Below are positions 15,620-23,770 of a stretch of 29,381 bases of DNA, one piece after another. A program made the position numbers and the translations under genes. This DNA comes from Alkalimonas sp. (GTDB lineage Bacteria; Pseudomonadota; Gammaproteobacteria; Enterobacterales; Alteromonadaceae). How positions within the stretch are numbered: the stretch's first letter is position 1; each line of letters starts with the position of its first letter. The stretch lies in the NCBI GenBank assembly GCA_022565655.1, contig JAIUMG010000001.1, forward strand, positions 1 through 29,381. Reading direction: 5' to 3'. Under the pieces are notes generated by a model. The model was not told where the DNA came from, ran no database searches, and saw only the letters and a program-made list of their open reading frames with translations.

Positions 15620-15648
15620 AGTGTAAAAGATCTGCGGCCTTACGCCAA
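15620..15648 (-). promoter_or_regulatory. Candidate sigma-70 promoter for the ubiE-hemB run
   Basis: On the minus strand TTGGCG (15643-15648) and TACACT (15620-15625) are 17 bp apart, each with four of six consensus bases. This predicts a leader of about 25 bases before the ubiE ATG. It lies in the gap after the diguanylate cyclase gene, where no terminator was seen, so some read-through from upstream is possible. Confidence 0.45.
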
Positions 15649-15682
15649 CTGATCACCGCAAATGAATCTCTACGGCTGTGTC

Positions 15683-16696
15683 TCAGAGCATGGATTCAGT
15701 AGCGACCTGATTGCGGCCCCGGTGTTTAGCAATTTGCAGGATTTGGCTGGTTCTGGCCAGAAACTGTTGCCAGTTCTCTTTTGCCTGATACAGGGAGACG
15801 CCTAACGAAATAGTGACTTTGGGCAGGGTTTTCTTATTGCGTGCAGAGACAAAGCGAAGCTTTTCAACACCTTTGCGTACCTGCTCGGCAATTTCACCGG
15901 CGGTGCGCAGGTCGACATCTGGCAATAAAATCAGGAACTCTTCTCCACCCGCCCGAACGGGCAGGCCACTGTCTTGCACATAGCTGCGTACTTTGCGGGC
16001 GACTTTGCTCAGAATAATATCGCCGATGGTATCGCCAAAATCTTGATTGAATTGGCGAAAGTGATCTAGGTCGACCGCGATAGCCGCGATTTGTCGCTCG
16101 GGTTGTTCCGTCAGCCACAGCTCCAGATGTTCTTGCATGGCCAGCCGGTTGTATAAGCCGGTAAGCGGGTCAAGTAAGCGCAACTGCTTCATTTCTTTCA
16201 GTTCGGTACGCAGCTGATGGCTTTGTTGGTTGGCAATATCCAGTTGCTGATTGAGTTGCTGATGGCTGCGGCGTACTTTCTCGGTGGCTTCAATCAACTG
16301 CATCATATTCAGCTTTAAGGCAGGATCCTGATGCGTTAGCTCTGGCAATTGATGATCGAGCAGCTCCAGGTACTCACTGGTGGCTTCGTGGGCGATATCG
16401 GTACAACCGGAGAGGCGAGTGACCATGCCGCCAACCTTTTTGACCAGTTGTTCGTTGTGTTGGTGTGTTTTTTCTATCCAATGGCTGTAAAGTTCAGCCA
16501 TAACAAAGTCATCGAACGGTAGCTTGGCAGCAACACGTTGCTCAATGGCCTGACAGAGCCCTTCATTGCTACCGCTGCTGTATTCATAGCTGACAGTATA
16601 GTTGACCGGGTGAGGCGCAAGATTGTGCCTTAAAAGAAAAGCCGCTGCCTGAGAAGATTTTTCTCGTGCAAGCGCAACCGGGTCATTATACATCAT
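15683..16696 (-). CDS. Soluble GGDEF diguanylate cyclase with N-terminal helical domain
   Basis: The product (337 aa from the first of two adjacent ATGs at 16696/16693) has no membrane segment. Its N-terminal part (about 1-130, with ARE.SSQAAAFL and VNYTVSYEYSSGSN) resembles a helical domain often found before GGDEF domains; its ligand is unknown. A coiled coil follows (about 135-172), then the GGDEF domain: LLDPLTGLYNRLA, metal site DLDHFRQFNQDFGDTIGD, and GGEEF (250-254). The I-site position reads QDSG instead of RxxD, so product inhibition is probably absent. The frame is open to 16759, but that codon lies inside the likely promoter. GGAG sits 11 bases upstream. Confidence 0.9.
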   Translation of the reverse strand: MMYNDPVALAREKSSQAAAFLLRHNLAPHPVNYTVSYEYSSGSNEGLCQAIEQRVAAKLPFDDFVMAELYSHWIEKTHQHNEQLVKKVGGMVTRLSGCTDIAHEATSEYLELLDHQLPELTHQDPALKLNMMQLIEATEKVRRSHQQLNQQLDIANQQSHQLRTELKEMKQLRLLDPLTGLYNRLAMQEHLELWLTEQPERQIAAIAVDLDHFRQFNQDFGDTIGDIILSKVARKVRSYVQDSGLPVRAGGEEFLILLPDVDLRTAGEIAEQVRKGVEKLRFVSARNKKTLPKVTISLGVSLYQAKENWQQFLARTSQILQIAKHRGRNQVATESML

Positions 16697-16741
16697 GACA
16701 GCGTAAACTCCGTTGGATACTACATTAAAAGTAGCGCAGTA

Positions 16742-16771
16742 ATAGTACAGCTCAACCACGCGATTTGTCAG
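16742..16771 (-). promoter_or_regulatory. Candidate promoter for the soluble diguanylate cyclase
   Basis: On the minus strand CTGACA (16766-16771, five of six) and TACTAT (16742-16747, four of six) are 18 bp apart. Transcription would begin about 40 bases before the 16696 ATG and would exclude the 16759 start. Further upstream an inverted repeat GTTATG-N8-CATAAC (16803-16822) could be an operator for either divergent gene. Confidence 0.42.
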
Positions 16772-16944
16772 GCTGAATCAGCTGCAATCAACCTTATCGC
16801 TTGTTATGCCCTATAACATAACGACTTCGGAACGGTTAGCCAAGTCCTTTTTAACATTTGCTGTTAATTTATCTGACAACGCTGTTTTTTTAGACCAGTC
16901 GGATTAAAATGCGGCTAGTGGCAGTCTCTAAGCGTTGGCAAAGG

Positions 16945-16973
16945 CTGACATTCGACCAAGGAATGGGTAAAGT
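16945..16973 (+). promoter_or_regulatory. Candidate promoter for the DUF885 lipoprotein gene
   Basis: CTGACA (16945-16950, five of six) and TAAAGT (16968-16973, four of six) are separated by 17 bp. Transcription would begin near 16980, leaving a 25-base leader containing GAGGGGG before the ATG at 17005. This agrees with the lipoprotein start and not with the upstream ATG at 16909. Confidence 0.45.
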
Positions 16974-17004
16974 CCATTTACAAACTATAAACAGAGGGGG
17001 TTGT

Positions 17005-18741
17005 ATGAGATTATTGGCCTATTGTTTAGGGGTCCTGATGGTACTGGGCTGTGCCAGTCAGCCAACGGCAAACAGAATGTCTGATCAGCAGTTTACTGAC
17101 TTTGCCGCTGCATTATGGCAAGCCGAGCAGCAACGTAATCAAGCGGAAGATGGACGATTGACGGACCTGTCTGAAGAGCGCCTGGCCAGGGTGGCTGCAG
17201 AGCGAAAAGAGTGGCTGGATCGCTTGGCCGCCATAGAGGTCGAGCACTTATCGGAGCAAAACCAGATCAATCATGCGGTGTTAACCTATCGGTTGGCTAA
17301 TGGCTATGACCAGTATCGGTTTGGCGCACATCGTATGCCATTGACGGCCGAATCCGGTTTTCACAATAGCCTGGCATTTATGGCGCAACGCGGTGGGTTT
17401 CGCCAGTTGGATGATTTTGAGCAATACCTGAGCCGGCTTGAAGATATGCCACGCTATTTTCAGCAACAAATCGATTGGATGCGACAAGGCATCGCCGATG
17501 GCATGACGCAGCCGCAGGAAGTATTGACGGGTTTTGAACAAAGCATTATTGCCTATGTCACGGAGCAAGCCGAAAAGAATGTATTTTATACTCCGTTTCG
17601 TCGCCAACCTGAGAGCATTAGAGATGCCGACTGGCAACAACTGACCGAGCGGGCAAAACAACTGATCCAAGAAGCAGTGAACCCTAGTTATCAGGCGTTT
17701 TACCAGTTTTTTGTCGATGAGTACTATCCAAATGCCCGACAAAGCCTGGCTGCCAATTTATTGCCTGAGGGTGAGGCCTTTTACCAAAACCGGGTAGAGC
17801 ATTACACCACGTTAGAGATGACACCGGCTGAAATACATCAGATTGGCCTGGAGGAAGTGGCACGTATCCGGGCAGAGATGCAGCAGGTCATTGACGATCT
17901 TGAATTTGAAGGCAGTTTTGCCGACTTTGTTGATTTTTTAAGGACTGACGACCAGTTTTATGCGCAAACTCCAGATGAACTGATGCGCTACGCCGCCTAT
18001 TTATCGAAAAAAGCCGATGCAGCCTTGCCGCGCTTTTTTCTGCGGGAAACGCTGCCCCGAACCCCTTATGGCGTGGCACCGGTGCCGGCAGAAATTGCAC
18101 CCAAATACACCACGGGCCGCTACATCAGCGCCAACACGGATCGCGATGCCGGTTATTACTGGGTCAATACCTATGCCTTAAACCGCCGGCCCTTGTATGA
18201 AATGGAAGCACTCACCTTGCATGAGGCGGTGCCAGGTCATCACCTGCAAATTGCCTTATCGCAGGAGCAGGATAGCTTGCCAGACTATCGTCGTTCATTC
18301 TATACCTCGGCGTTTGGTGAAGGCTGGGGCTTGTATGCGGAATACCTGGGGCTGGAGATGGGCTTCTACCAAGATCCATACAACAACTTTGGCCGACTAT
18401 CCTTTGAAATGTGGCGTGCGGTGCGGCTGGTTGTGGATACCGGGTTACATGCCAAAGGGTGGAGCCGACAGGAAGCTATCGACTTTCTGGCCAACAATAG
18501 CGCGCTGTCGATGCATAATGTGGTCACCGAAATTGATCGTTACATCAGCTGGCCAGGACAGGCGTTGTCATACAAACTCGGTGAGCTGACTATTCGCAGG
18601 CTTCGTCAGGAAGCCGAGCAGGCGCTGGGTGAAGACTTTGATTTGCGTGAGTTTCATCACGAAGTGCTGAAAAATGGCAGTGTGCCATTGCAGGTACTGG
18701 AGCAACAAATTCACCGCTATATTGAGAGCAAACAAAGTTAA
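17005..18741 (+). CDS. DUF885-family lipoprotein, putative metallopeptidase
   Basis: A 578-residue protein with a lipoprotein signal (MRLLAYCLGVLMVLGC, acceptor Cys16), so envelope-located. It belongs to the DUF885 family, whose members are often annotated as metal-dependent carboxypeptidase or dipeptidase-like enzymes. Diagnostic segments are HEAVPGHHLQ (residues 406-415), a zinc-site-like HExxxGHH, and the downstream GEGWGLYAE (438-446), which could supply the third ligand or catalytic Glu. The upstream part is largely helical. The ATG at 17005 follows GAGGGGG and creates the lipobox; the frame continues upstream to 16909 without one. Single-gene transcript, divergent from a diguanylate cyclase and closed by a terminator. 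The substrate is unknown. Confidence 0.88.
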   Translation: MRLLAYCLGVLMVLGCASQPTANRMSDQQFTDFAAALWQAEQQRNQAEDGRLTDLSEERLARVAAERKEWLDRLAAIEVEHLSEQNQINHAVLTYRLANGYDQYRFGAHRMPLTAESGFHNSLAFMAQRGGFRQLDDFEQYLSRLEDMPRYFQQQIDWMRQGIADGMTQPQEVLTGFEQSIIAYVTEQAEKNVFYTPFRRQPESIRDADWQQLTERAKQLIQEAVNPSYQAFYQFFVDEYYPNARQSLAANLLPEGEAFYQNRVEHYTTLEMTPAEIHQIGLEEVARIRAEMQQVIDDLEFEGSFADFVDFLRTDDQFYAQTPDELMRYAAYLSKKADAALPRFFLRETLPRTPYGVAPVPAEIAPKYTTGRYISANTDRDAGYYWVNTYALNRRPLYEMEALTLHEAVPGHHLQIALSQEQDSLPDYRRSFYTSAFGEGWGLYAEYLGLEMGFYQDPYNNFGRLSFEMWRAVRLVVDTGLHAKGWSRQEAIDFLANNSALSMHNVVTEIDRYISWPGQALSYKLGELTIRRLRQEAEQALGEDFDLREFHHEVLKNGSVPLQVLEQQIHRYIESKQS

Positions 18742-18749
18742 CTTAAGCA

Positions 18750-18813
18750 GCGACCTGCTTGCAGGTCGCGACATAAAAAAACAGCAGTGTGTCCACTGCT
18801 GTTTTTTTATGTC
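18750..18813. terminator. Double hairpin, bidirectional terminator
   Basis: Two hairpins stand in a row. The first has arms GCGACCTGC (18750-18758) and GCAGGTCGC (18761-18769). The second is a 20-bp perfect inverted repeat (18770-18789 with 18794-18813, four-base loop) whose core ACAGCAGTG is flanked by seven A on one side and seven T on the other. It can therefore end transcripts from both the DUF885 gene (+) and the small gene at 18832-19071 (-). Confidence 0.9.
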
Positions 18814-18831
18814 TCAAGTAAAGGACATTAC

Positions 18832-19071
18832 TTAATGTCGAATGGTGATTTTTGGCTCGGTGTCAATTTCACCATCTTGATCGATGGCTGCAAAGCGTTG
18901 ACCTGCGCGCAATACAGCCAGGCTACCCGTGGTGGCGTGCCGGACAAAAGCAAGTTCATAGCCGTAGCGCTGTAGCTCGGCTACAGAAAATTTTTGTGCC
19001 AGATTGAGTTCATCCCAGAACTGTTGCATTTCCCTGGTCGACTGGCGCCTTTCAATAAGTGCGGTTTGCAT
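18832..19071 (-). CDS. Small conserved-looking hypothetical protein (79 aa)
   Basis: No family recognised. The 79-residue product has a helical N-terminus (REMQQFWDELNLAQKFSVAELQRYGYELAFVRH) and a short beta-rich end (GSLAVLRAGQRFAAIDQDGEIDTEP). There is no signal peptide or membrane helix. Support for a real gene: a purine-rich AGGTAGGT before the ATG, a dedicated terminator shared with the DUF885 gene, and position 54 bp downstream of the EVE-domain gene on the same strand. It could be cytoplasmic and co-transcribed with that gene. The overlapping plus-strand frame (18787-18975) starts inside the terminator and is not credible. Confidence 0.65.
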   Translation of the reverse strand: MQTALIERRQSTREMQQFWDELNLAQKFSVAELQRYGYELAFVRHATTGSLAVLRAGQRFAAIDQDGEIDTEPKITIRH

Positions 19072-19125
19072 AGCTACCTACCTATATTCCAGTTACGTCG
19101 AAAAGCTTCAGTCCTGATCCAGTCA

Positions 19126-19584
19126 CTAAATCAGGCTGAGGATACACTGCCATTCATCACTGGAGACGGGCATTACCGATAATCGGTTGCCTTTTTTGAC
19201 TAATGGCATCATTTCCAGTGTAACGATTTTTTTCAACTTGTCGAGCGTTAAAATTTCACTGAATTTTTGCTTGTAACGAACATCCACAGCAAACCAGCGA
19301 GGCGATTGTGGATCCGCCTTGGCATCAAAGTATGTATGGCTGCTGTCAAACTGAGTTGGGTCGGGGTACGCCGCCCGGCTGATAGTGGCGATGCCTGCGA
19401 TACCAGGGGGCTTACAGCTGGAATGATAAATAAACACCAAGTCACCTGCCTGCACTTGATCACGTAAAAAGTTGCGAGCCTGGTAATTGCGCACGCCGTC
19501 CCACAGAAAACTACGGTTCGGCTCGGCCGCCAGATCATCAATGCTGAGTTCGTCAGGTTCTGTTTTAAATAACCAATAAGCCAT
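19126..19584 (-). CDS. EVE domain-containing protein
   Basis: The 152-residue protein is a single EVE domain, a PUA/YTH-like fold that binds modified bases in nucleic acids. Typical segments are YWLFKTEPDELSIDDL, WDGVRNYQARNFLRD, GDLVFIYHSS, GIAGIATISR, WFAVDVRYK and PLVKKGNRLSVMPVS. Bacterial stand-alone EVE proteins of this kind (relatives of eukaryotic THYN1) are common next to housekeeping genes and their exact ligand is unsettled. The ribosome site (AATGAAG) is weak. It is divergent from tesB, with the tesB promoter in the gap. Confidence 0.93.
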   Translation of the reverse strand: MAYWLFKTEPDELSIDDLAAEPNRSFLWDGVRNYQARNFLRDQVQAGDLVFIYHSSCKPPGIAGIATISRAAYPDPTQFDSSHTYFDAKADPQSPRWFAVDVRYKQKFSEILTLDKLKKIVTLEMMPLVKKGNRLSVMPVSSDEWQCILSLI

Positions 19585-19613
19585 GGCTTCATTGCGAATG
19601 AGGTCTGATTTGT

Positions 19614-19622
19614 TGGTATACT
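19614..19622 (+). promoter_or_regulatory. Extended -10 promoter for tesB
   Basis: TGG directly followed by TATACT forms an extended -10 element at 19614-19622, about 35 bases before the tesB start. A poor -35 (TTGCGA at 19592-19597) lies 19 bp upstream, which an extended -10 can tolerate. Confidence 0.5.
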
Positions 19623-19656
19623 AGCTGCTAAATACAGCAAAAGCGAGCAGATGCCC

Positions 19657-20538
19657 ATGAGTCAGGTGTTGGATAATTTATTGTCACTGTTAAAGCTGGA
19701 AACCATCGAACAGGGTTTGTATCGTGGCCAAAGCCAGGATCTTGGCTTTAAAGCGGTATTTGGTGGGCAAGTGATGGGACAGGCGCTGTCGGCGGCCAAA
19801 GAAACCATCGCAGAGGATCGTAAAATCCACTCTTTTCATTCTTACTTTTTACGGCCGGGCGATGCCAGCAAACCCATTGTGTATGAAGTGGAAAGCATTC
19901 GGGATGGCAAAAGCTTTAGCACCCGCCGTGTTCGCGCCATTCAGTTTGGTAAGGCTATCTTTTATCTGACCGCCTCGTTTCAGCGTGAAGAGTCAGGCTT
20001 TGAGCACCAGGATGCCATGCCAGCTGTACCCGGCCCGGACGAACTGGTGTCCGATTTGGATTTTTATCAGCAACATGCTGAGCTCATCCCGCAAGCACTG
20101 CGCAGCAAATTCATTTGTGAAAAGCCAATAGAAATGCGCCCGGTCGACTTCCAGAACCCTTTCCAGCCTGAAATCAGTAAGCCGAGGCGGTATGTCTGGT
20201 TTAAAGCCAATGGCCAGATGCCCAATGACTTACGGGTGCATAAATACCTGTTGGCTTATGCGTCTGACTTTAACTTTCTGCCTACGGCCTTACAGCCTCA
20301 TGGACGCTCCTTTATGGCACCCAATATGCAAGTTGCCACCATTGATCATGCCATGTGGTTTCATCAGGACTTTCGGTTTGATGACTGGTTGCTGTATGCG
20401 GTAGACAGCCCAAGTGCATCCGGAGGGCGGGGTTTAGTTCGCGGTCAGTTTTTTAATCGACAGGGTAAGCTGGTGGCATCCACCATGCAAGAGGGCGTGA
20501 TCCGCCAGTACCCTGTAGTGGCTGATAAGCCTGGTTAA
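19657..20538 (+). CDS. tesB: Acyl-CoA thioesterase II
   Basis: TesB hydrolyses medium- and long-chain acyl-CoA to free fatty acid and CoA in the cytoplasm. The double hot-dog protein aligns without shifts to E. coli TesB as I recall it. With the ATG at 19657 the catalytic triad falls at Asp204 (YASD), Thr228 (VAT) and Gln278 (TMQEG), the same numbers as in E. coli, which supports this start over the ATG two codons upstream (19651). Length is 293 residues. The stop overlaps the plsB stop by four bases, tail to tail, so neither gene has room for its own intrinsic terminator. Confidence 0.96.
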   Translation: MSQVLDNLLSLLKLETIEQGLYRGQSQDLGFKAVFGGQVMGQALSAAKETIAEDRKIHSFHSYFLRPGDASKPIVYEVESIRDGKSFSTRRVRAIQFGKAIFYLTASFQREESGFEHQDAMPAVPGPDELVSDLDFYQQHAELIPQALRSKFICEKPIEMRPVDFQNPFQPEISKPRRYVWFKANGQMPNDLRVHKYLLAYASDFNFLPTALQPHGRSFMAPNMQVATIDHAMWFHQDFRFDDWLLYAVDSPSASGGRGLVRGQFFNRQGKLVASTMQEGVIRQYPVVADKPG

Positions 20539-23009
20539 GAGGCCTCGCATGGTGTTGGCGCAGACTCATGAATATGAGTTCTGACCAAGGCCTGAATGCT
20601 TTGCAACACATCGGCGTGCAGCAGGGAGTTCACCGTGCTGGTTAGTGCTGTCATCTGCGTTGATGGGATCAGCTGGCCGTCCTCCAGGAGTTGAAGATAG
20701 CCTTGCTGCCTTAGTGCTCTGATCAGGGTGGCAAACAATTGCTTATCTAAATACTCCGGGGCAGTAATCCCATGCAAGGTTAATAAACGAGCAGCCATTG
20801 CCTGACTTTGCTGCTCTAAGGTGGCCCGGTTCACCTGGCGACATGATTGCAGCAAGTTCAGCACAATCGCATAGCGCTGCAAGGTATCGGTGCCAATACC
20901 GGCCAGTAAACCTAACATACGGTAGCCCGGTTGTTGCTGACTGACAGCTCGTAATCCGTTTTCACTAAGCTCCACCAATTGCTGCCTGGCCATAAAGTTG
21001 AGCAGCTGCTCAATCATGTCATCAGCATCGAGTGCCGGTTGCAAATACAGCTCTGCTGCAAGCAGAGGAAACAGTTGTTGCGCAGTGGCTAGCAACTGAG
21101 TTTTGGTTAAGTCGCGCTGTCTTAGCAGAGCTGCAGCCAAAATAGCGGGCAGCATAAACAGGTGGATCACGTTATTTCGGTAGTAACTGAGCAAAATACT
21201 TTGTGGCAGATCCAGCTCGATAATCTCGCCAAAATGATCGCTGCTCAGGTTGATTTTCTCCAGCTTCAGAGCATGCTCCACCAGCTGAGCGGGCGTTTGC
21301 TCTGGGCGGGTGACTCGGTCGTGATAAGGTAACTGGCCCTGTAAATCCAGGTAAAGTTGAATTTGCTGCTCCAGCTCAGGCCGGGCTAAAGCTTTGTGTC
21401 GGGTAGCCAGTAACACCAGCGCAATCAAATTGACACTGTTGAGCGCTGCAGCCTGATTAATATGTACCATGATGGTAGTCGCCAGTTCTTCAACCACCTC
21501 GCCAAGCCAGGCAGGCTTGGTTGCTTCGGTCTCATCACGCAACCCTTTCCAATCCGGTGCGCGCTCGGTCAGAAAAGCATTGATGGAAATGGGCTCACCA
21601 AAATTAATGTAGCCATAACCATAGTTACGCAGTTTACGTATGGCCTTAAATACCCCAAAAGCGGATTCTTTTTGCTTAACAGAGCCTTTTAACTCTTTCA
21701 GGTAGGTGTCTACCTCCATCACATGCTCATAGCCGAGGTAAACCGGAACCAGAGTGATTGGCCGGTCAATGCCTCGCAACAATGCTTGAACCGTCATCGC
21801 CAGCATACCTGTTTTGGGCGTAAGTAAGCGTCCTGTGCGGCTGCGGCCACCTTCCGGGTAATATTTTACCGCATAGCCTTTACTGAACAGCAGGCTCAAA
21901 TACTCTCGAAATACAGTGGAGTAGAGCTTATTGCCACTAAAACTGCGGCGAATAAAAAAAGCGCCGCCGCGACGGAAAATGGGCCCTGCCGGCCAGAAAT
22001 TAAGGTTGATACCGGCCGCGATATGAGGGGGAACCAGCCCTTGATGGTAAATGACGTAACTTAGTAGCAGATAGTCCATATGGCTTCGATGGCAGGGCAC
22101 ATAGACAATTTCGTGCCCTTTTTGCGCCAACTCTTGCAACTGCTTACTATGATGAATGTTCAGGCCATGGTAAAGCTTATGCCAGAGCCAGCTGAGTACG
22201 CGGTCGCCTACCCGTAGGGTCGACTCACGGTAATCTGCCGCGATTTCTAACACCAACTTCCGAACGCGCTGTCGGGCCACTGCTTTGGTGATGGACTGCG
22301 CTTTTGCTTCATCAGCAATGGCTTTTTTCAGCGCCGGCCTGGCCAGTAACGCATGGTGCAATTGATTGCGATTCATCAATCTTGGGCCGGTAGCCGCCAG
22401 CCGCTGGCGGTAAAAGTGGATCCGCGACATGCGTAGTAGCTTACGAGCAATGATGGGTCCATGGCCAAACTGAGCGGCCATTTGCTGCAATGAAACCGGC
22501 TTGCTGAAGCGGATCATGGTATGCCGACCTGAAATCAGGATGATCAGCAGTTTGGCCAGCCAATTTGGCGAGTGTGCCTCACCAATCAGCCATTTAATGC
22601 TGTTTTCTTTGCCAGGGGCTCTGCCCCATAAAATAGCAGCAGGGATCAGCTGAGCGTTCAGTTCTGAGTGTTCACTATGCAACTGCAGCAACTGCTGACC
22701 TTGCTGCAAAGCTCTGGTGCGGGTGCGTCCGCCAATCAATTGGTGGGGGCGCTCAAGAAACAAAATGCGATCCAGTTCCTGCCCAGCGCACCTAACTGGC
22801 TGGAGCGGGTCTGGCAACTCTAGCTGCTGACAAACACGACGCAATGTTGCCAAATCGCTGGCAGATTCTGTATGGCAGATGTAGAAAATAGGCTGCTGGC
22901 GGTCAAGCTGCAACTCGGCAACAGGGTCAGCGGGCAATAGTTTAAAACGCACCAGAGGATGTAACGGCCATTTTAATAAGGATGCGAACCACTTTAATCG
23001 CAGTGACAT
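20535..23009 (-). CDS. plsB: Glycerol-3-phosphate O-acyltransferase
   Basis: PlsB is the inner-membrane enzyme that acylates sn-glycerol-3-phosphate at position 1, the first step of phospholipid synthesis. The 824 residues compare with 807 in E. coli. Acyltransferase blocks are in order: I with HX4D (CHRSHMDYLL, His307 and Asp312), II GGAFFIRRSFSGNKLY, III YYPEGGRSRTGRLL, IV ITLVPVYLGYEHVME. Adjacent NFGEPISI is also typical. The gene is divergent from lexA. In E. coli dgkA stands between plsB and lexA; here it does not. Overlaps the tesB end by four bases. Confidence 0.97.
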   Translation of the reverse strand: MSLRLKWFASLLKWPLHPLVRFKLLPADPVAELQLDRQQPIFYICHTESASDLATLRRVCQQLELPDPLQPVRCAGQELDRILFLERPHQLIGGRTRTRALQQGQQLLQLHSEHSELNAQLIPAAILWGRAPGKENSIKWLIGEAHSPNWLAKLLIILISGRHTMIRFSKPVSLQQMAAQFGHGPIIARKLLRMSRIHFYRQRLAATGPRLMNRNQLHHALLARPALKKAIADEAKAQSITKAVARQRVRKLVLEIAADYRESTLRVGDRVLSWLWHKLYHGLNIHHSKQLQELAQKGHEIVYVPCHRSHMDYLLLSYVIYHQGLVPPHIAAGINLNFWPAGPIFRRGGAFFIRRSFSGNKLYSTVFREYLSLLFSKGYAVKYYPEGGRSRTGRLLTPKTGMLAMTVQALLRGIDRPITLVPVYLGYEHVMEVDTYLKELKGSVKQKESAFGVFKAIRKLRNYGYGYINFGEPISINAFLTERAPDWKGLRDETEATKPAWLGEVVEELATTIMVHINQAAALNSVNLIALVLLATRHKALARPELEQQIQLYLDLQGQLPYHDRVTRPEQTPAQLVEHALKLEKINLSSDHFGEIIELDLPQSILLSYYRNNVIHLFMLPAILAAALLRQRDLTKTQLLATAQQLFPLLAAELYLQPALDADDMIEQLLNFMARQQLVELSENGLRAVSQQQPGYRMLGLLAGIGTDTLQRYAIVLNLLQSCRQVNRATLEQQSQAMAARLLTLHGITAPEYLDKQLFATLIRALRQQGYLQLLEDGQLIPSTQMTALTSTVNSLLHADVLQSIQALVRTHIHESAPTPCEAS

Positions 23010-23037
23010 ACCATCATCTCAACAGAACAAAAACCAT

Positions 23038-23046
23038 ATTTTAGCA
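23038..23046 (-). promoter_or_regulatory. Candidate extended -10 promoter for plsB
   Basis: On the minus strand TGC precedes TAAAAT (hexamer at 23038-23043), an extended -10 about 29 bases before the plsB ATG, with no good -35. The lexA operators lie about 60-100 bases upstream, so LexA binding need not block it. Confidence 0.35.
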
Positions 23047-23087
23047 TGGCAGCATAAAAGCATGCATCATCACTGTGGCTTGAGTGT

Positions 23088-23115
23088 TTGCATTTGCAAA
23101 AAGACTGTATATACT
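23088..23115 (+). promoter_or_regulatory. lexA promoter
   Basis: TTGCAT (23088-23093) and TATACT (23110-23115) are 16 bp apart. The -10 hexamer lies inside the first SOS box, so LexA binding would directly exclude RNA polymerase: the usual autoregulated layout. Confidence 0.65.
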
Positions 23116-23142
23116 AACAGTAAGCACTGTATAGGTAACCAG
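23105..23142 (+). promoter_or_regulatory. Two tandem SOS boxes (LexA operators)
   Basis: Box 1 at 23105-23120 is CTGT-ATATACTA-ACAG, a full match to the gammaproteobacterial CTGT-N8-ACAG rule. Box 2 at 23127-23142 is CTGT-ATAGGTAA-CCAG, one base off. E. coli lexA also has two boxes, the second likewise ending in CCAG. They lie 4-42 bases before the lexA ATG and predict negative autoregulation released by RecA-stimulated LexA cleavage. Confidence 0.93.
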
Positions 23143-23146
23143 CACT

Positions 23147-23770
23147 ATGAGACCACTTACTGCACGTCAGTCTGAAATTTTACAATTATTGCGTGACTAT
23201 CAAGCTGAAACGGGCATGCCGCCAACCCGGGCTGAAATTGCGCGTCAACTTGGCTTCAAGTCTGCCAATGCTGCTGAAGAGCATTTAAAAGCACTGGCCC
23301 GTAAAGGGGTCATTGAAATGCTGCCGGGTACCTCACGCGGTTTACGCATTATCGAGGATGAATCCGAGCAACCTGAGCAACTGGGCTTGCCATTGATTGG
23401 CAAAGTGGCTGCAGGTCAGCCTATTCTGGCGGCAGAAAATGTGCAACAGCACTACCAGTTGGATGCGCACTTGTTCAAGCCGCATGCTGATTTTTTATTG
23501 CGGGTGCAAGGCATGAGTATGCAGGATATTGGTATTCTGGATGGTGACTTGCTGGCCGTGCATAAAACCGAGCGAGCTGAGCAGCGGCAGGTGATCGTGG
23601 CTCGGGTTGGCGATGATGTAACTGTGAAGCGATTCGAGCGCCAGGGCAGCAAGGTGCTGTTGCATCCTGAAAATGCAGACTTTGATGTCATTGAAGTGGA
23701 TTTGGCTGAGCAGGACTTTCATATCGAAGGCTTGGCGGTTGGCGTGATCCGTAACGGCAGCTGGATGTAA
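23147..23770 (+). CDS. lexA: LexA repressor, SOS regulator
   Basis: LexA represses the SOS regulon until RecA filaments trigger its self-cleavage. The 207-residue protein has the N-terminal winged helix (MRPLTARQSEILQLL, PPTRAEIARQLGFKSANAAEEHLKAL) and the C-terminal peptidase domain. The scissile Ala89-Gly90 (KVAAGQP), catalytic Ser124 (GMSM) and Lys161 (DVTVKRFE) are all present, offset by five from E. coli. The ribosome site is weak. Two SOS boxes precede it. No sulA, dinF or other SOS gene follows; a terminator ends the transcript. Confidence 0.98.
   Translation: MRPLTARQSEILQLLRDYQAETGMPPTRAEIARQLGFKSANAAEEHLKALARKGVIEMLPGTSRGLRIIEDESEQPEQLGLPLIGKVAAGQPILAAENVQQHYQLDAHLFKPHADFLLRVQGMSMQDIGILDGDLLAVHKTERAEQRQVIVARVGDDVTVKRFERQGSKVLLHPENADFDVIEVDLAEQDFHIEGLAVGVIRNGSWM

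Noticed and set aside
16909..17004. 32-residue upstream extension of the DUF885 protein
   Set aside because: It has no ribosome site, contains the likely promoter, and would bury the lipoprotein signal peptide inside the chain.
18787..18975. Plus-strand frame of 62 codons after the DUF885 gene
   Set aside because: It begins inside the terminator hairpin and is antisense to the better-supported 79-residue gene.
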